64,000 bases of DNA from Apiotrichum sp. Y4204 (taxonomy: Eukaryota > Basidiomycota > Tremellomycetes > Trichosporonales > Trichosporonaceae), in the NCBI GenBank assembly GCA_025531455.1, contig JAMYHL010000018.1:186001-250000 (forward strand), given 5' to 3'. The notes beneath the pieces are model-generated. The model did not search any database and had not been told where the DNA came from. It saw only the letters and a program-made list of their open reading frames with translations. Of this stretch, positions 1 to 11,232 are shown one piece after another. Position numbers and translations under genes: made by a program. The first letter of the stretch is position 1. The number at the start of each line of letters is the position of its first letter.

Positions 1-2478
1 CAAGCGGTTTCCAGATGTGAGCCATTTGAGACTTGCCTCACTGACCCCTAGCCGCTCGTATTCTTGTTCGAGCGAAGATGTTTGAGCCTATCAGTCTCCA
101 CAGTTTACTTCAAGACATATCTGTAAACGGTTTTACTTGGCTCGCACTCGGTCAAGGATTGAGAGTACCGCCGCAGGAAGCATTGAAACGAAGAAAGCTG
201 GTTGAACACATCATCTACTGGCTCTTTGAACACTTCCTGGTTCCCCTCCTACGGGTCAGTTGATCTCCGCACCAAGTTGTGAACACACTGACCAGACAGG
301 CTTCATTTTATGTAACGGAGACCGCTGCAACTCGTTATGAGACAGTATATTACAGCCATCAGGCCTGGTCCGCGGCGGTTGTGCCTCACCTTGAGAAACT
401 TCAGAACGATCTCCTCGAGGAACTTGATGATGTGAGTACTGTCATAAATGTTGTCTGACGAACTAGAGTCAACATCATATGGCAGACGGGCCACTTGGGA
501 CAAGTGCTGTTCGCCTGATTCCTAAACCCTCTGGTTTCCGCCCTATCGTCAATCTCGGCAGATCCATTGTGAGGTTAGTTGCTGGCTCGGAGGACTGACG
601 GCAAAGGATAAACAAACACGTAATCCAGGACAGAAGGCTGTCTCTGCAAATCAGGTGCTGAGGGGAATACATCAGGTTCTGACTTTCGAGAAGGTATGTC
701 CTGAGGAAGTCGCGAGTCACTTACAATAAGAACCGAAAAAGAGCATCCCTGGGCTCGTGTCTCTTTGGAACAAATGAAATCTTTGCCCCAGTATGTGAAC
801 TTAAGCAAGAGTTGTTGCGACAGCATGGCAAAGTGTGAGTGCCCATTGTTACCACCCAAACGCTGAGCGATAGCCCACGTTTATATTTTGTGAAGATGGA
901 TATCAAATCGGCATTCGACACAATTAAGCAAGACAAGGTTCTGCAGGTCGTAGAGTCCTTGTTGGACAAGGTGAGTAAGAGTGTGGCTAAAGTGACCGCT
1001 GAGATCAGAATCATGACTACTGTCTTATGCTCTACTGCCTCCTCCTGCCTCCCGCAAGCAAGGCCTCGCAAGCCTCGGCGAGACGCCTCTTCAAGACGCG
1101 GGCCACCGTTGCTGACCAAAACCTGGCCCAATTTGAGCAGAAGGCCAAGGACCTGGCTGAGCCACTTCGCAACGCAGTTGTTGTCGATCTGGTATGACAC
1201 CTCCATTGAGTTTGTATTGATATCCAGTGTCGACCAAAAGAGATTAGCCGCGCAGCGTGTATGGATCTTCTTCGCACCCACATTCAACAGAACGTGTGGA
1301 AGGTGAGTCTCGATCGCTTACCGTGCTGACACTTCAGGTCGGCGACAAGTATTATCGTCAAAAGACTGGTATCCCACAAGGGTCTAAGATCAGCAGCCTG
1401 TTGTGTTCATTCTTCTATTCCTTCATGGAGGCAGAATACCTTCCCTGGATTCGCCGTCCCGGAACAGTAGGTAGCATTGCTTACATTGCGCTAACCAATA
1501 GCGCCTCTTGCGATATATTGACGATTTCCTTCTCATCACAGATGATTACAGCGCGGCTCGACGTTTTGTTCACACAATGTCTCAAGGGTTCCCCGAGTAC
1601 GGGGCGTTTGTCGCGGCGTCAAAGACACTGCTTTCGTTTGAACTGTCATCTGGTGGTCAAGCCGCTCCTGTGGCAGGGGTCACGCCTAATGGAAGTTGCT
1701 GTAAGTTGTGCACGCGGTATCAGAAAACTGACTGCAGACTTCCCATACTGCGGTTTCCTCATTGACACGCGGACGCTCGACTTCAGCATCGATCTCGACC
1801 GTTTGATGGCAGGGCGTGAGACGGCGGTGTATCGCAGACACTGACAGCCTTAGAAGCGCGACAGTCATTTGCGCTCCGTACAAATCGCAGCAGAGGGGAA
1901 AACTTTGTCGGGTGGCTGAGTCGGTGAGCAGAACGTCTATGCGGGAGACTAACAGAGTCAGACAGCTGGAGAATCGCAACCACGTAGCCTATGTGGGTGG
2001 TGACAACTTCACGCAACTAACATTCAGCTTGACACGGACCACAACCTAAACGACACCATCTACCTGAATGTTTTCATTAACTTTGCTCACACAGCCCTGA
2101 AGATACCATACTATTTTGCGGGTAGTCAGCTGGATGCGCGGCGCTCGCTGCTGCTGTACTCTTGGTTGTGTCAGGCGGTCGAGTACACGTACAGCGCAGG
2201 CCGGGCTCGGGTCCGTCACGCGCGACGAGGTTCTACAGCCGAGCACTTTGCGCTGCCCAGAAAGACATTCTCATTGTGAGATTTCATGCACACGCGAAGC
2301 TCACGCTAGTCTTGCCAAGTCAGCTTTCTGCTTAACCCTCGGTAGGGAACGGTCTCTTTTTGCACTCGTTATCGACCGTCTCAGCCAGGACGTCAACAGC
2401 AGAGATAACCGCGGGGTGGCATCGAGAGTCGGCCACGTTGTCGACCGAGGATGGGCAATGGTCCAGCAAAGGATTTGA
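1..2478 (+). CDS. TERT: Telomerase reverse transcriptase, catalytic subunit (5'-truncated by the window edge)
   Basis: This subunit copies the telomerase RNA template onto chromosome ends in the nucleus. The window starts inside the gene, so the N-terminal TEN region is missing. The RNA-binding T motif lies at about 78-254, followed by FYVTET at 306. Motif 1/2 (VRLIPKPSGFRPIVN) is near 506, motif A (YFVKMDIKSAFDTI, first catalytic Asp) near 885, motif B' (KTGIPQGS) near 1362, motif C (RYIDDFLL, the catalytic Asp pair) near 1508 and motif E (CGFLIDTRTLDF) near 1750. The C-terminal extension ends at the TGA at 2476-2478. The protein is split by at least a dozen introns, mostly 35-50 nt; the clearest are 255-299 and 432-466. 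TERT-specific features (T motif, FYVTE, long insert between A and B') separate it from retroelement reverse transcriptases. All catalytic residues of the retained part are present. Exon boundaries in the last 500 nt are less certain. Confidence 0.95.
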
Positions 2479-2699
2479 TTGTACTTCATGTCAATAGCTT
2501 TATATGTCAGTCGCATGTCGCATGTGGCTGTGCCAGCGGAGCAACGACGGCGGAGGGTGTTATCGGTGACGTCCTGGTGCTCAGTGCTCACAACTGCTGG
2601 CACCCTCCCCAGCGCGTGTCCGGCAGCAATGCATATTGCTACCACCGCAATGTACAAAGAGACCACTAAGGAAAGCAGCGATTTTGGGCTAAGCGATGC

Positions 2700-3564
2700 T
2701 TACTCCTCGTCCTCCTCGGCGTCGTCGGCACCGCCCTCAGCGGCAGCCGCGCGCTTCCTCTTAACGCGACCAGCACGGCCACCACCGTAGGGCGACTTGA
2801 GCGAGTAGTCGATGTGCTTCTGCGAGTCGAGACGGACGACGAACGAGGGGACGTTGACGACCTGCTTGCCAACGCGGATGTGGCGCTGGCGGATGAGGAC
2901 ACGAGCGTGGTGAACCGACTTGGCGAGGCCAAGCTTGAAGACCTGGGTCTGGAGACGGCGCTCAAGGAAGTCCTCGGTCTTGAGGGCAAGGACGTAGTCG
3001 AGGCGCATGCGCGAGTCGTCAAGCACACCAATGCGAACAAGACGGCGGATAAGGGCGTTACCCTCGAAGAGACGCTTGGGGTCCTTGTCGTCGAGCTTGA
3101 GGAGCTCACGGGCAGCACGACGGATCTGAGGTTAGGGATGCCTTGGAGATATTTCCATTCGGAAATCTCACCTTCGAGAGGGTAAGCTGAATGCGCCAGA
3201 TCTCACGCTTGTTGCGGAGACCGTACTCGCCGGCGAGCTGTGAAATGTTAGTCCAGTTCAACGGCAAGCCTCAGAGCGCAAGGGGAGGATGGGGTTGACG
3301 ACTTGGGCCAGGAGAACAACTGCGCCAGCCCGCCTCCAAACTGCCTGGTTCGCTGAAGTCGCCATCTCCGTGAGGCAATAGATCGAGCACGAAGGCGGAC
3401 GCGTATCGTTCCACGCCTGAGATACCGTCTCCGCGTCGCCTGTCTCCATCCACCCTCGCGTTCTGCTTGCAGCTCACCTTGAGCTCGGCGTCGAGGCGGG
3501 CAGCCTCGTAAGGGCGCTTGGGGACCTTGTAGGTCTTCGACTGCTTCCTAGGGGCGGCGGTCAT
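2700..3564 (-). CDS. RPS9: 40S ribosomal protein S9 (uS4 family)
   Basis: This is a structural protein of the small cytosolic ribosomal subunit that binds 18S rRNA and contributes to decoding fidelity. There are three exons on the minus strand: 3478-3564, 3172-3237 and 2700-3125. They give 192 residues, close to the usual 190-197. The start [20 protein letters not shown] is typical of eukaryotic S9. The S4 RNA-binding fold follows ([20 protein letters not shown], then [20 protein letters not shown]), and the tail is Lys/Arg-rich then acidic. The introns are 3126-3171 (46 nt) and 3238-3477 (240 nt); the second is long for this genome. I looked for C/D-box snoRNA motifs in it and found none convincing. 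The gene converges on TERT with about 220 nt between stops. Confidence 0.97.
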
Positions 3565-6500
3565 TTTGCTGGGCGATTAATGAGTCCGAGAGAGACGGGA
3601 AATGACAAGTTGCGTTCGCGGAGTTGTTGAAAGGGATGGGGGAATAAGGGAGGGCACGCAGAGTAGAGCGGCGTCGATTTTTTTTGGTCGGGGTTTGTGG
3701 AACGCGACGGCAGACGGGATAAACGATTTCGGAAACGCGAGGTTGTCGTCGTCGAGGGGGCCAATGTCAGCACTATGCTCGTCGTCGCTGTCGCGGACCA
3801 CTCACGGCTTGCTGTGTGGAAGACGAAAGAGGTGTGGCTAGCCTTGCACAATCAATGCCTTGCAGCCTGTCCGACGACTGGCATCCAGCACCGAGCCTCG
3901 CCAGCAGCACCACACAGCACACTGCCAGCCAGGGCAGTTGCCAGCCCAGTAGCCAACCAACTGGTCCCGCTCTGGGACAGAAGTCCGTGGCCATCTAAAG
4001 TCGAGGAGGTTGTCCTGGGGTGGTATGCATGGCCGGAAATGTTGTCGGCGTTATCGCAACCTCACTGCGTAGTATGTGGCACTTCTCAAAACAATCAGAG
4101 CCAACGTCTCGAGATTTTGCTTCCGCGATCCTGCATGTGCAGGGATCTGCTGCAAACGCCGATGGACCGTCGGCGTTTAGACTTAGTCTCTGGCAGCTGG
4201 CAGCCTTGCTTGGAGATGTTGGCCTGTCCGGATCTCCAAGCAGACCTGTAAGAGACTCAGCGAGATGATGCACCTTAACCGTCGATTTCATCTCTTCCGG
4301 ACTAACATAGTCCGACGACGCCGACGCAGACTCCGTGATCGTTATCAGCAGCACCAGCAGACAGTGGTGACCCAGCCGATTCTCGCGCAGCGCATTCTGC
4401 ACATCTGACATCGAATACTGACGTCTCTACAAAGAACTGCCACGGCAATAGCTCAACCATACTGGGTGGCTTCCACAGTCAGCGTCCTTCGGTGCTTCCT
4501 CTAGTGGTGTGATGATGATGTTCCCTCAGGTCACCGACGTCCCAATCACCATGCCATCTGCAAACTGACACGGGACACGTGCAGCTGTGTCGATGAGAAC
4601 TATTCTGAACCGAAATACTGTGTTGAAATGACTTCTGTCATGTAGGCCGAGCTGCTTCCTTGGCGCTGACTGTGTGTTTTGTGCGACCTGCTCAATGACG
4701 GCAAGCATGGCAGGCGATTGTGATGTGGGGTCAGCGACTTGCGGGGCCCCTTGGTGTGCGTTCCAACTGTGGCAAGTCCATGTTGCTGTATCATATCTTC
4801 CTTCACGGGTAGGTACAACCTATGCAGAACAATGAGAAGGGTGGCCACAATTAGCACAGTCGCTTCATGAACTTCCAGCTCTGTGAAACTGCTTTACCAG
4901 GGTGAGAGAGGTAATCAAGACCTGCAAAGAGAGATAACAGAAAAACGCCAACAGGAGCGATAATGTCTGAACTGCTCCATGAGTTAACACAGTCAAGTAA
5001 CGTCCCCGCATTACAATGCATACTCAATACTTGTCATAAATGCAGATAAACATCTGTGAGTATGCTAGGGGCCGACCATACGTTGATTTCTTCCAGGAGA
5101 CTGACTTAAGGATGGGTGTCCAAGGTGGCAAGCGACGGATTGACAGTGATATCTCTTTCCATGGCTGTACCAAATATACTGTACAGGTAAGATTGTACTT
5201 TGTCAGCGCCTGGGAGCCTGCTGAATATCGCGATAACGTCCTCCAAGAGGTTGGGCCTTCGGCTGCCACATTGACCTTCGCCTTGATGGTTTACTGTACG
5301 CTTGTGCGTTGTACCCGTGGCACTGCCACATTGGGCAGACAGTCCGTGCTATGGCACTTCTCGTACCAGACCGTCGAGTTCGCCGCCATTCACCTGACAC
5401 TACTGACAAGCTATGCATGCACCAAGTTGCACACACAGTCAGCTGTATTCTCTGCTCTCTCTTCCGCGGTCCTGCATTGACCATAACGAGCTATGCATGG
5501 AAGGAGGCTCAACTGTACTACGACAAGGAGGAAATGTTAGGAATGCAAGTTAGAACTACAAGAACTCAGCTGTGGGGCCATCAAAGTTGAGTTCTTGCAA
5601 TGGGCCTGTAATATTGAAATTGGTGCTGACCGTCATCAGAAAAGACAAAAAGAGAAAGCTTCGCCGCGCCTGCGCGCTCAGCCTGGGATTCTTTCGCTCC
5701 CTCGGGCTCAAAGCAGTAATCCCTTCGCGGGCTTCCACCACTGATGAGGCCAAGGAGTAGTGCCGCGATGTTCTGCTTGTAAGCATGGAGACCATCGGTA
5801 TAGTAAGTGCTAATCAGGGATGCCCAAAATCAGAGGCTACATGGGCGCGTTGATCAAGCTCAAGCCCGGCTTTCTTCTGCGCGACGACGCGCACTTCGAC
5901 GCCATCTTCCGGCACCCACCCGAGCCGACGACGGACGTCTCCAGCAAGTAGGTGATGCCGCTGGTGATCGAGGCCTTTGAGGTGGCCCCGTTGCCAACTC
6001 TGACCTCGTCCGCGACACGCTGGTCAATCCGGCCGCGGCACGGCCTCGAGCTCGAGGACAAGTTCCTCTGGGGCCGTTGGAAGCGCAGCGGTATATTCCA
6101 GACGCAATTGAGCAGTCTTTGGGAGAAGTCAAGGAGCTACCAGCCCTTGCCATTCGCGGTTCAGTGCTGCGGCGGTACCCATGTAAATTGACATCACTAC
6201 TTCTTGTGCTGAGCTTCCCAGGGTATCGCGATCACAAGCTGGACCTGTGCCCAAACAACTGCGTAAAAAGATCCGTCGAGAAACCCGTGGAGACGCGGCG
6301 CTTATCGCGGGATTTCTTATGTCGATGGCTGTAAGAACACCGGTGGGCACCACCAGCAGGGCTTCAAGGACAAGCGCGGCGTCGCATTGCGCTGCATACC
6401 CCTCAACTACGGACGCTCCATCCCTGTTGCAACAGGAGGCTAATCAGTTGAGATCATTTTGTTTGTCAGCTAATGTGGTCAGGTTCGCAAGACGGCGTCA

Positions 6501-7572
6501 AAAACAGGTATGACGACGAGTGCGAAGAGCTTTCGCGGCCCACGGCCTCCACAAGCGTCAACACGCACCTCACGAGCTCACGCGATCACACATCATGGCC
6601 ATATGGCCACATGGCCTATGGCCTACTCAGCTGATTCAACAATCCTTTGTGGTCGATTTACGTAACCTGAGCTCTGCAATTCAATGCGACATCCCATACG
6701 CCCTCCGTTGATCCGTTGAACGTTGAGCCGTTTGATGAGCACGAGGTACGAGGTACGAGGAGATGAGCATATGAGCATATGAGGCATTTGAGCAGCCAGC
6801 AGCTGCTCGCTAGCCGCGCTACCAGCATGAGCGGTGTCAGCAGATTGGCATGAGCATCGTGAGTGCAATGCGCGTCGTGGTGAGCAAAGGAGCCTGGCAA
6901 GCTGGCAAGCTGGCAAGCTGGCAAGCTGGCAAGCTGGCAATAGTTCTGACCTTGACCACTAATGACGAGCCTGACTGTCATCAAAATGCTGACTGTTTCT
7001 CAATCTCTTGCGCGATATCGCGCGCGATCTTCCGAGTCCTGCGCATTTTTCCTACTCCCAGGATCCCTCGAGGTACCGAGGTCTGCCTCGAGAGCTTGAG
7101 GAGGGAGGATCGTCCATCCGTGGTCAGCGTCCATACTCGCCCATCCTACGTGCGCACTGTGCATCTCTGCTCGTGTGAGCCGTCCACAACGACGAGAAAC
7201 TGCTGCTCACAGCACAGGTCAGTCATGCCTTCAGCTTTCATATTGTACTCTTTCAGAATTTCAGAATTGTATTGGCACAGTATAAGAAAGTACGTATAGG
7301 TCAATTCAGGGTAGGTTTGTAATGAGGGAAGAAGGGAGGCACAATCTATAAACTCTGCACAATCAGCATCAGTAGTGCATTAGCTGCATCTGCATGCCTG
7401 TGCGTCGGAAAAATGTGCGCTGGACGGCATTTCGGCATTACCTGTGTGGCAAAATATCCCAAATCATTCCCCACCCCCCCTGACCAGCGTTTGGCGCTGG
7501 CAACCACTCCAGTTTTTCACCCTTGTCTTCGTCTTTGATCGTTCCTCATCCTTCAAAAAAGCATCAGTCAAC
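3565..7572. other. Gene-poor interval with short repeats and possible coding remnants
   Basis: The first 200-300 nt must contain the RPS9 promoter and 5' UTR. I could not build a convincing multi-exon gene in the rest. Short protein-like stretches occur near 5820-5945 (one open frame from an ATG to a TAG) and near 6060-6400. They have no recognisable family and are interrupted in every frame, so they may be decayed coding sequence. Short tandem repeats occur at 6740-6785 and 6893-6940. The last 100-200 nt must hold the RPL21 promoter. Confidence 0.5.
6893..6940. repeat. 8-bp tandem repeat (GCTGGCAA)n
   Basis: Six copies of an 8-bp unit, GCTGGCAA, lie in a row; the first is slightly altered. 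The array has no coding role that I can see, because it lies between genes. Confidence 0.9.
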
Positions 7573-8436
7573 ATGGTAGGTGTCCCCAACAGAGCGCAGC
7601 TAATCGTACGCCTTCTGCTTTCGGCGCGCGCGCCCGTACTCGCCATCTGTTCAAGCGGTCGTTCCGCCGTACGTATCGAAAAGCGCGTCCAAGGAAGGTG
7701 GAGAAACGGAGGAAGGGCATGGGACACGACTTGGGAGGGGGTTGTGACATTGTGGCGGCGAGATCGGCAGTGTCTGCGGGGATACACCTGCCCTGTACGC
7801 AGCAGTCGCCTCGACGTTAGCAGCCCGCTCCAGACTCAGAGCATGTCGTTAGAGACGGATGCGTATTGTCGTCGATGCCCAGCCCGTCCCCTGTCGGCCC
7901 GTGGAGGATTTTGGACGACGGTCGTTGTGCTGACGGGATTCCAGAGCATGGTGCCGCGAACATCTCGACCTACCTCCGCGTCTTCAAGATTGGCGACATT
8001 GTCGACATGGTTGCCAACTCGTCGGAGCAGAAGGGTATGCCCCACAAGTGTGCGTATCAGACTTTGGACCAAGTGGGCTTTTCAGCCCCCGCTCGACACC
8101 CGCGTTTACTCACCTACAGTCTACCACGGCAAGACCGGCATTGTCTACAACGTCACTCCCCGTGCCGTCGGTGTGATCTGCTACAAGGTCGTCAACGGCC
8201 GCTACCTCGAGAAGCGTGTCAACATCCGCATCGAGCACGTCCGTCACTCGAAGTGCCGCCAGGAGTTCCTTGACCGCGTCAAGTCGAACGCTGTTAAGAA
8301 GCACGAGGCCAAGGAGAAGGGCGAGACTGTTGTTCTTAAGCGTCTTCCCGCTCAGCCCCGTGAGGCCCGCACCGTCTCCGTCAAGAACAACACCCCCCAG
8401 ACCCTCACCGCCCGCCCCTACGAGACCACTATCTAA
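7573..8436 (+). CDS. RPL21: 60S ribosomal protein L21 (eL21 family)
   Basis: This is a structural protein of the large cytosolic ribosomal subunit. The conserved body reads RARTRHLFKRSF, HGAANISTYLRVFKIGDIVD, QKGMPHKFYHGKTGIVYNV, then RIEHVRHSKCRQEFLDRVK, and the gene ends PYETTI. Exons are ATG alone (7573-7575), 7593-7668, 7945-8049 and 8120-8436. They sum to 166 residues, against about 160 in yeast. The first intron would then be only 17 nt (7576-7592), with a GTAGGT donor and CAG acceptor. It keeps the frame but adds about seven residues before the conserved part. A typical initiation context (CAGTCAACATGG) supports this ATG, yet the N-terminus is the least certain part of the model. The second intron is long (276 nt). 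The gene converges with the SCI1-like gene. Confidence 0.93.
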   Translation: MVGVPNRAQLIVRLLLSARAPVLAICSSGRSAVRIEKRVQGRWRNGGRAWDTTWEGVVTLWRRDRQCLRGYTCPVRSSRLDVSSPLQTQSMSLETDAYCRRCPARPLSARGGFWTTVVVLTGFQSMVPRTSRPTSASSRLATLSTWLPTRRSRRVCPTSVRIRLWTKWAFQPPLDTRVYSPTVYHGKTGIVYNVTPRAVGVICYKVVNGRYLEKRVNIRIEHVRHSKCRQEFLDRVKSNAVKKHEAKEKGETVVLKRLPAQPREARTVSVKNNTPQTLTARPYETTI

Positions 8437-8669
8437 GCATCCATGCTTGGAACAGGGTTGTGGTTTTTGTACTATGCAGGAGATGGATGGCACACTCTCT
8501 AGGGAGTAGAGAGTCATGATGTACTGCTTGCGGTGTTGCAGAGCGGATAGCCAGGCAAACGACATGATGATGTGGAACAGCTGGACGGGCTGGAATCGTC
8601 CTCAAGGGGGGTTCAACCGCAGGGCCATATCTGGGGTGGGAAGCATGGTGCATTCAGACTAGTGCTTAT

Positions 8670-10079
8670 CTACCCAAATCGTTGCTTGGCAAGAGCCTTG
8701 AACCTGTTATCAGCGCAACGTCAATGTGACCTTCATACATTTCCATCGTTGCAACCTCCTTTTCTCTGCGTTCACTCATCCTCTCCTCGAGCGCGCTGCG
8801 CATTTCTGCCTGTTGTTCCGCCTTCTTCTCTGCTCGCCGCGCCGCTGCCGCATCCCTCGCCCGGAGCCTGTTGTCAGAATATAATGTCTATGTAGGGAAC
8901 GGTGACTCACGCTGTCTGGAAAGGATTACTGTCCCCCATGAGTGTGCCTTCGTCAAGCTCAACCTCGGTGTCCTTTTCGCGGAACTTCTTGTTCTCTTCA
9001 TTCTGCGCCCGTTTCTCCGCCATCTTGCCTTCCTTCCCCACCCCACGAGGCACAATCTCTTCCGCACGCTCAAGAGCTGTGCGTCGTTCTGCCCGACGTG
9101 CGGCAGCTCTCTCGCTGCGCTGCGCTTCGTCTGCGAGTTCCCGAGCCAACTGCCGCTCAGCCTGTGTGGGAAGAGAGGGGCCGACATCCATGTCGTGATC
9201 CCCATCTGTGGGTCGCGGTCCAGGCGTGGGCGAGCGGGACGGGACATGTATCTCGGCGTCGCTCTCATTGCGACTTGGCACAAGACTCTCAGGAGGTGGC
9301 CTCCGCGTCGAGTGTGTCAGTCGGTCTACGTCGTACCGCACGTTCGCCAGCTCGTCAGAGTTCATGCGTGACCGGTGCTCAGCGAACTGCCATTTGCTGG
9401 GCGTGTCAGTCCAATCCTCAGACTCATACCCACTGCCTGGTATTGTCGCTAGCTCGGGCAGAGCGGGGAAGGTAGCAATCACGGGGGAGGGCCCCGTCGT
9501 TCCAGCGGCGTACGAACCGGCGAAAATACTTGTGCGCCGTGTCGGACGTTAACTCGTCGAGGTACTTGCCCCGCTCGGACTTGAGGTAGTACCGGAACTC
9601 TGCTGCCTTCATGCTGGAAATGTCAGCGGAAAAGTATATGATACTTACAAGAAATCCTCGTTTGTAATGGGCTCGACACCCAACGCTGCAATGTCCAGAA
9701 GACTCTCATCAGATGAAGAAGAGGGAGACCGTCGGCGGCGCCGATCATCACGGTAACGTGTGCGTCGCTCGCGGTCATAGTTTGAAGTCTTCTCCTGCTC
9801 ACGGACGCAGTCGAGGTCCCGCTCTCGGCGCTCATTCCGGTCATCTCGGCCCCTCTCCCTACGCTTTCTATCATCGTGATGTCGTCGCTCACGGTAATGT
9901 TCCCTCTCGCCATCAACGCTCTTGCGGTTACGGTCACGGTCTCGATCGCGCTGGCGCTCGCGGCTCCTCTCGCGCTTCCTCTCGCTCGCGCCCCTATCCC
10001 TCTCCTCCGTCCGCCCAGACTGCTTGTCGCCTCCACTTTTTCTGGGTGATCTCGATCTTGATGCCTCGCGGGGGAACAT
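8670..10079 (-). CDS. RS-rich nuclear protein related to plant style cell-cycle inhibitor 1 (SCI1-like)
   Basis: The protein has 420 residues. The first ~110 are an Arg/Ser/Asp/Glu-rich tract (repeated SRSPRK, RERQRDRDRDRNRK) like those of splicing-associated proteins, which suggests a nuclear location. A conserved block follows: ITNEDF, then KAAEFRYYLKSERGKYLDEL and HKYFRRFVRRWNDGALP. A C-terminal block then reads GPSLPTQAE, GVGKEGKMAEKRAQNEENKK and EVELDEGTLMGDSNPFQ, ending in MFKALAKQRFG. The pairing of these two blocks matches the SCI1-type family as I remember it; the molecular role in fungi is unknown to me. Exons on the minus strand are 9649-10079, 9483-9613, 8911-9448, 8739-8867 and 8670-8703, with introns of 34-43 nt, and they sum to whole codons. 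Low-complexity Arg/Asp repeats could also fit another RS-rich factor. Confidence 0.75.
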
Positions 10080-10301
10080 GGTGATTGACGATTGTAGAAA
10101 GATGAGTGGAGGTCGATGACGTTCCGTCAACCGTGGGCTGAATTCGAGTGGACCGCGGACATCCTTTACAACCTACGGTGCGACAACTGTAATAGACGGC
10201 AACATTGCAAGTAACATGCATCCACCCATTCCCCATCCAGACGACCAGCCTGATGAACTGCATCGACTCTGCGCATGGCCCCCCCACCTTCTCAAACACG
10301 T

Positions 10302-11075
10302 CTATGGCCACTCATCCTCCCACCGCATGCCCCGTGACTGGGGATAAAGTCTCTGGTCGTCAAATTACATCAAAAGGACGACACACTTACATCACGAACG
10401 GCCCGCACGCTTTCCAGGAGGTCCCATACACTGTATCGCTGCCCGCTGCCTTCATCAACAATGTCGTAGTGGAAGCGATAGAGCATGTTGCTCAACAAGG
10501 ACCCCATACGGCCGTCAACCTCCTCTGACGTGACAGACCTTACGATCAGAGCAAGACACACGATTGACGTACCGATCGAACCAAAAACACCATTCCTGTT
10601 ATCGTCAACCCTCCGCGTACATCTCCGGCTCCACCACCTACTCACATACACGATCCGAGGTAGGAATTCCATAAACCAAAAGTGGACCGTGGACGGGATG
10701 TGACTCGTGTGCAGCCTCCCATCAGCATATGCGAACCGCCAGTCTCACATGCTTTCGGCGATCTTGATATCCTACGACTGTCAACTATATCAACACGACT
10801 CAAGCCTTCCGATTACTTTGGCCATCCGACCCTTGCCGAAACCACTTACATCGAAGATAAGATTGTCTACTTGGAACTGTTCAAGGTCGGAGAGTGACCA
10901 GGTCTCCTCATCTGGGTACATGTATTCTAAAGTAAGTGAAAGACGTGGCTGTTATGTGCTTGTGACGCGACTCACGATCGGTGGTGAACGGCTCAAAAGT
11001 TGGGCGGTACGTTACTTGCGTCACATAAGATGAGGGGCCTGCGTACCCAGGAAACTGCGCATGCGCTGCCATCAT
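10302..11075 (-). CDS. Unrecognised protein, 158 residues, split by short introns
   Basis: I do not recognise the family. Splicing six GT-AG introns of 33-80 nt on the minus strand gives one frame from ATG at 11075 to TAG at 10302-10304. The product begins MMAAHAQFPGYAGPSSYVTQ. It contains an acidic segment (MYPDEETWSLSDLEQFQVDN), an aromatic-rich stretch (VHFWFMEFLPRIVYEWCFWF), then SLLSNMLYRFHYDIVDEGSG and WDLLESVRAVRD, and it ends RWEDEWP. No signal peptide is seen. The aromatic stretch is too polar at its edges for a confident membrane helix. That every junction preserves the frame supports a real gene, but the model is hand-built and the last exon is the weakest. The gene is tandem with, and 222 nt upstream of, the SCI1-like start. 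Confidence 0.55.
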
Positions 11076-11232
11076 GGAGACGGGAAAAAGGACTGTCGTG
11101 TTCGGAGCAGATGTGTATGGCGCTAGGTTGTGGAAAGGGCGGGTGTCTGCTTTTGCCCTATGTCCTGGACCACTCAACTTTATAGCTCTAGTGAGCCACG
11201 GTCGTCGGGAGCCCGCGAGTCAGATATGCGGA

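Noticed and set aside
3238..3477. snoRNA in the long RPS9 intron
   Set aside because: I looked for the C box (RTGATGA) and D box (CTGA) in proper spacing. CTGA words occur but no C box.
5280..5400. PWHCHIGQTV stretch resembling the copper site of multicopper oxidases
   Set aside because: Only one short motif fits, with no other laccase motif and no open frame around it. Chance similarity is more likely.
9645..10130. Start codon at 10130 for the SCI1-like gene
   Set aside because: It would add 17 residues with no conservation. The ATG at 10079 begins the typical basic RS-rich head and gives whole-codon exon sums.
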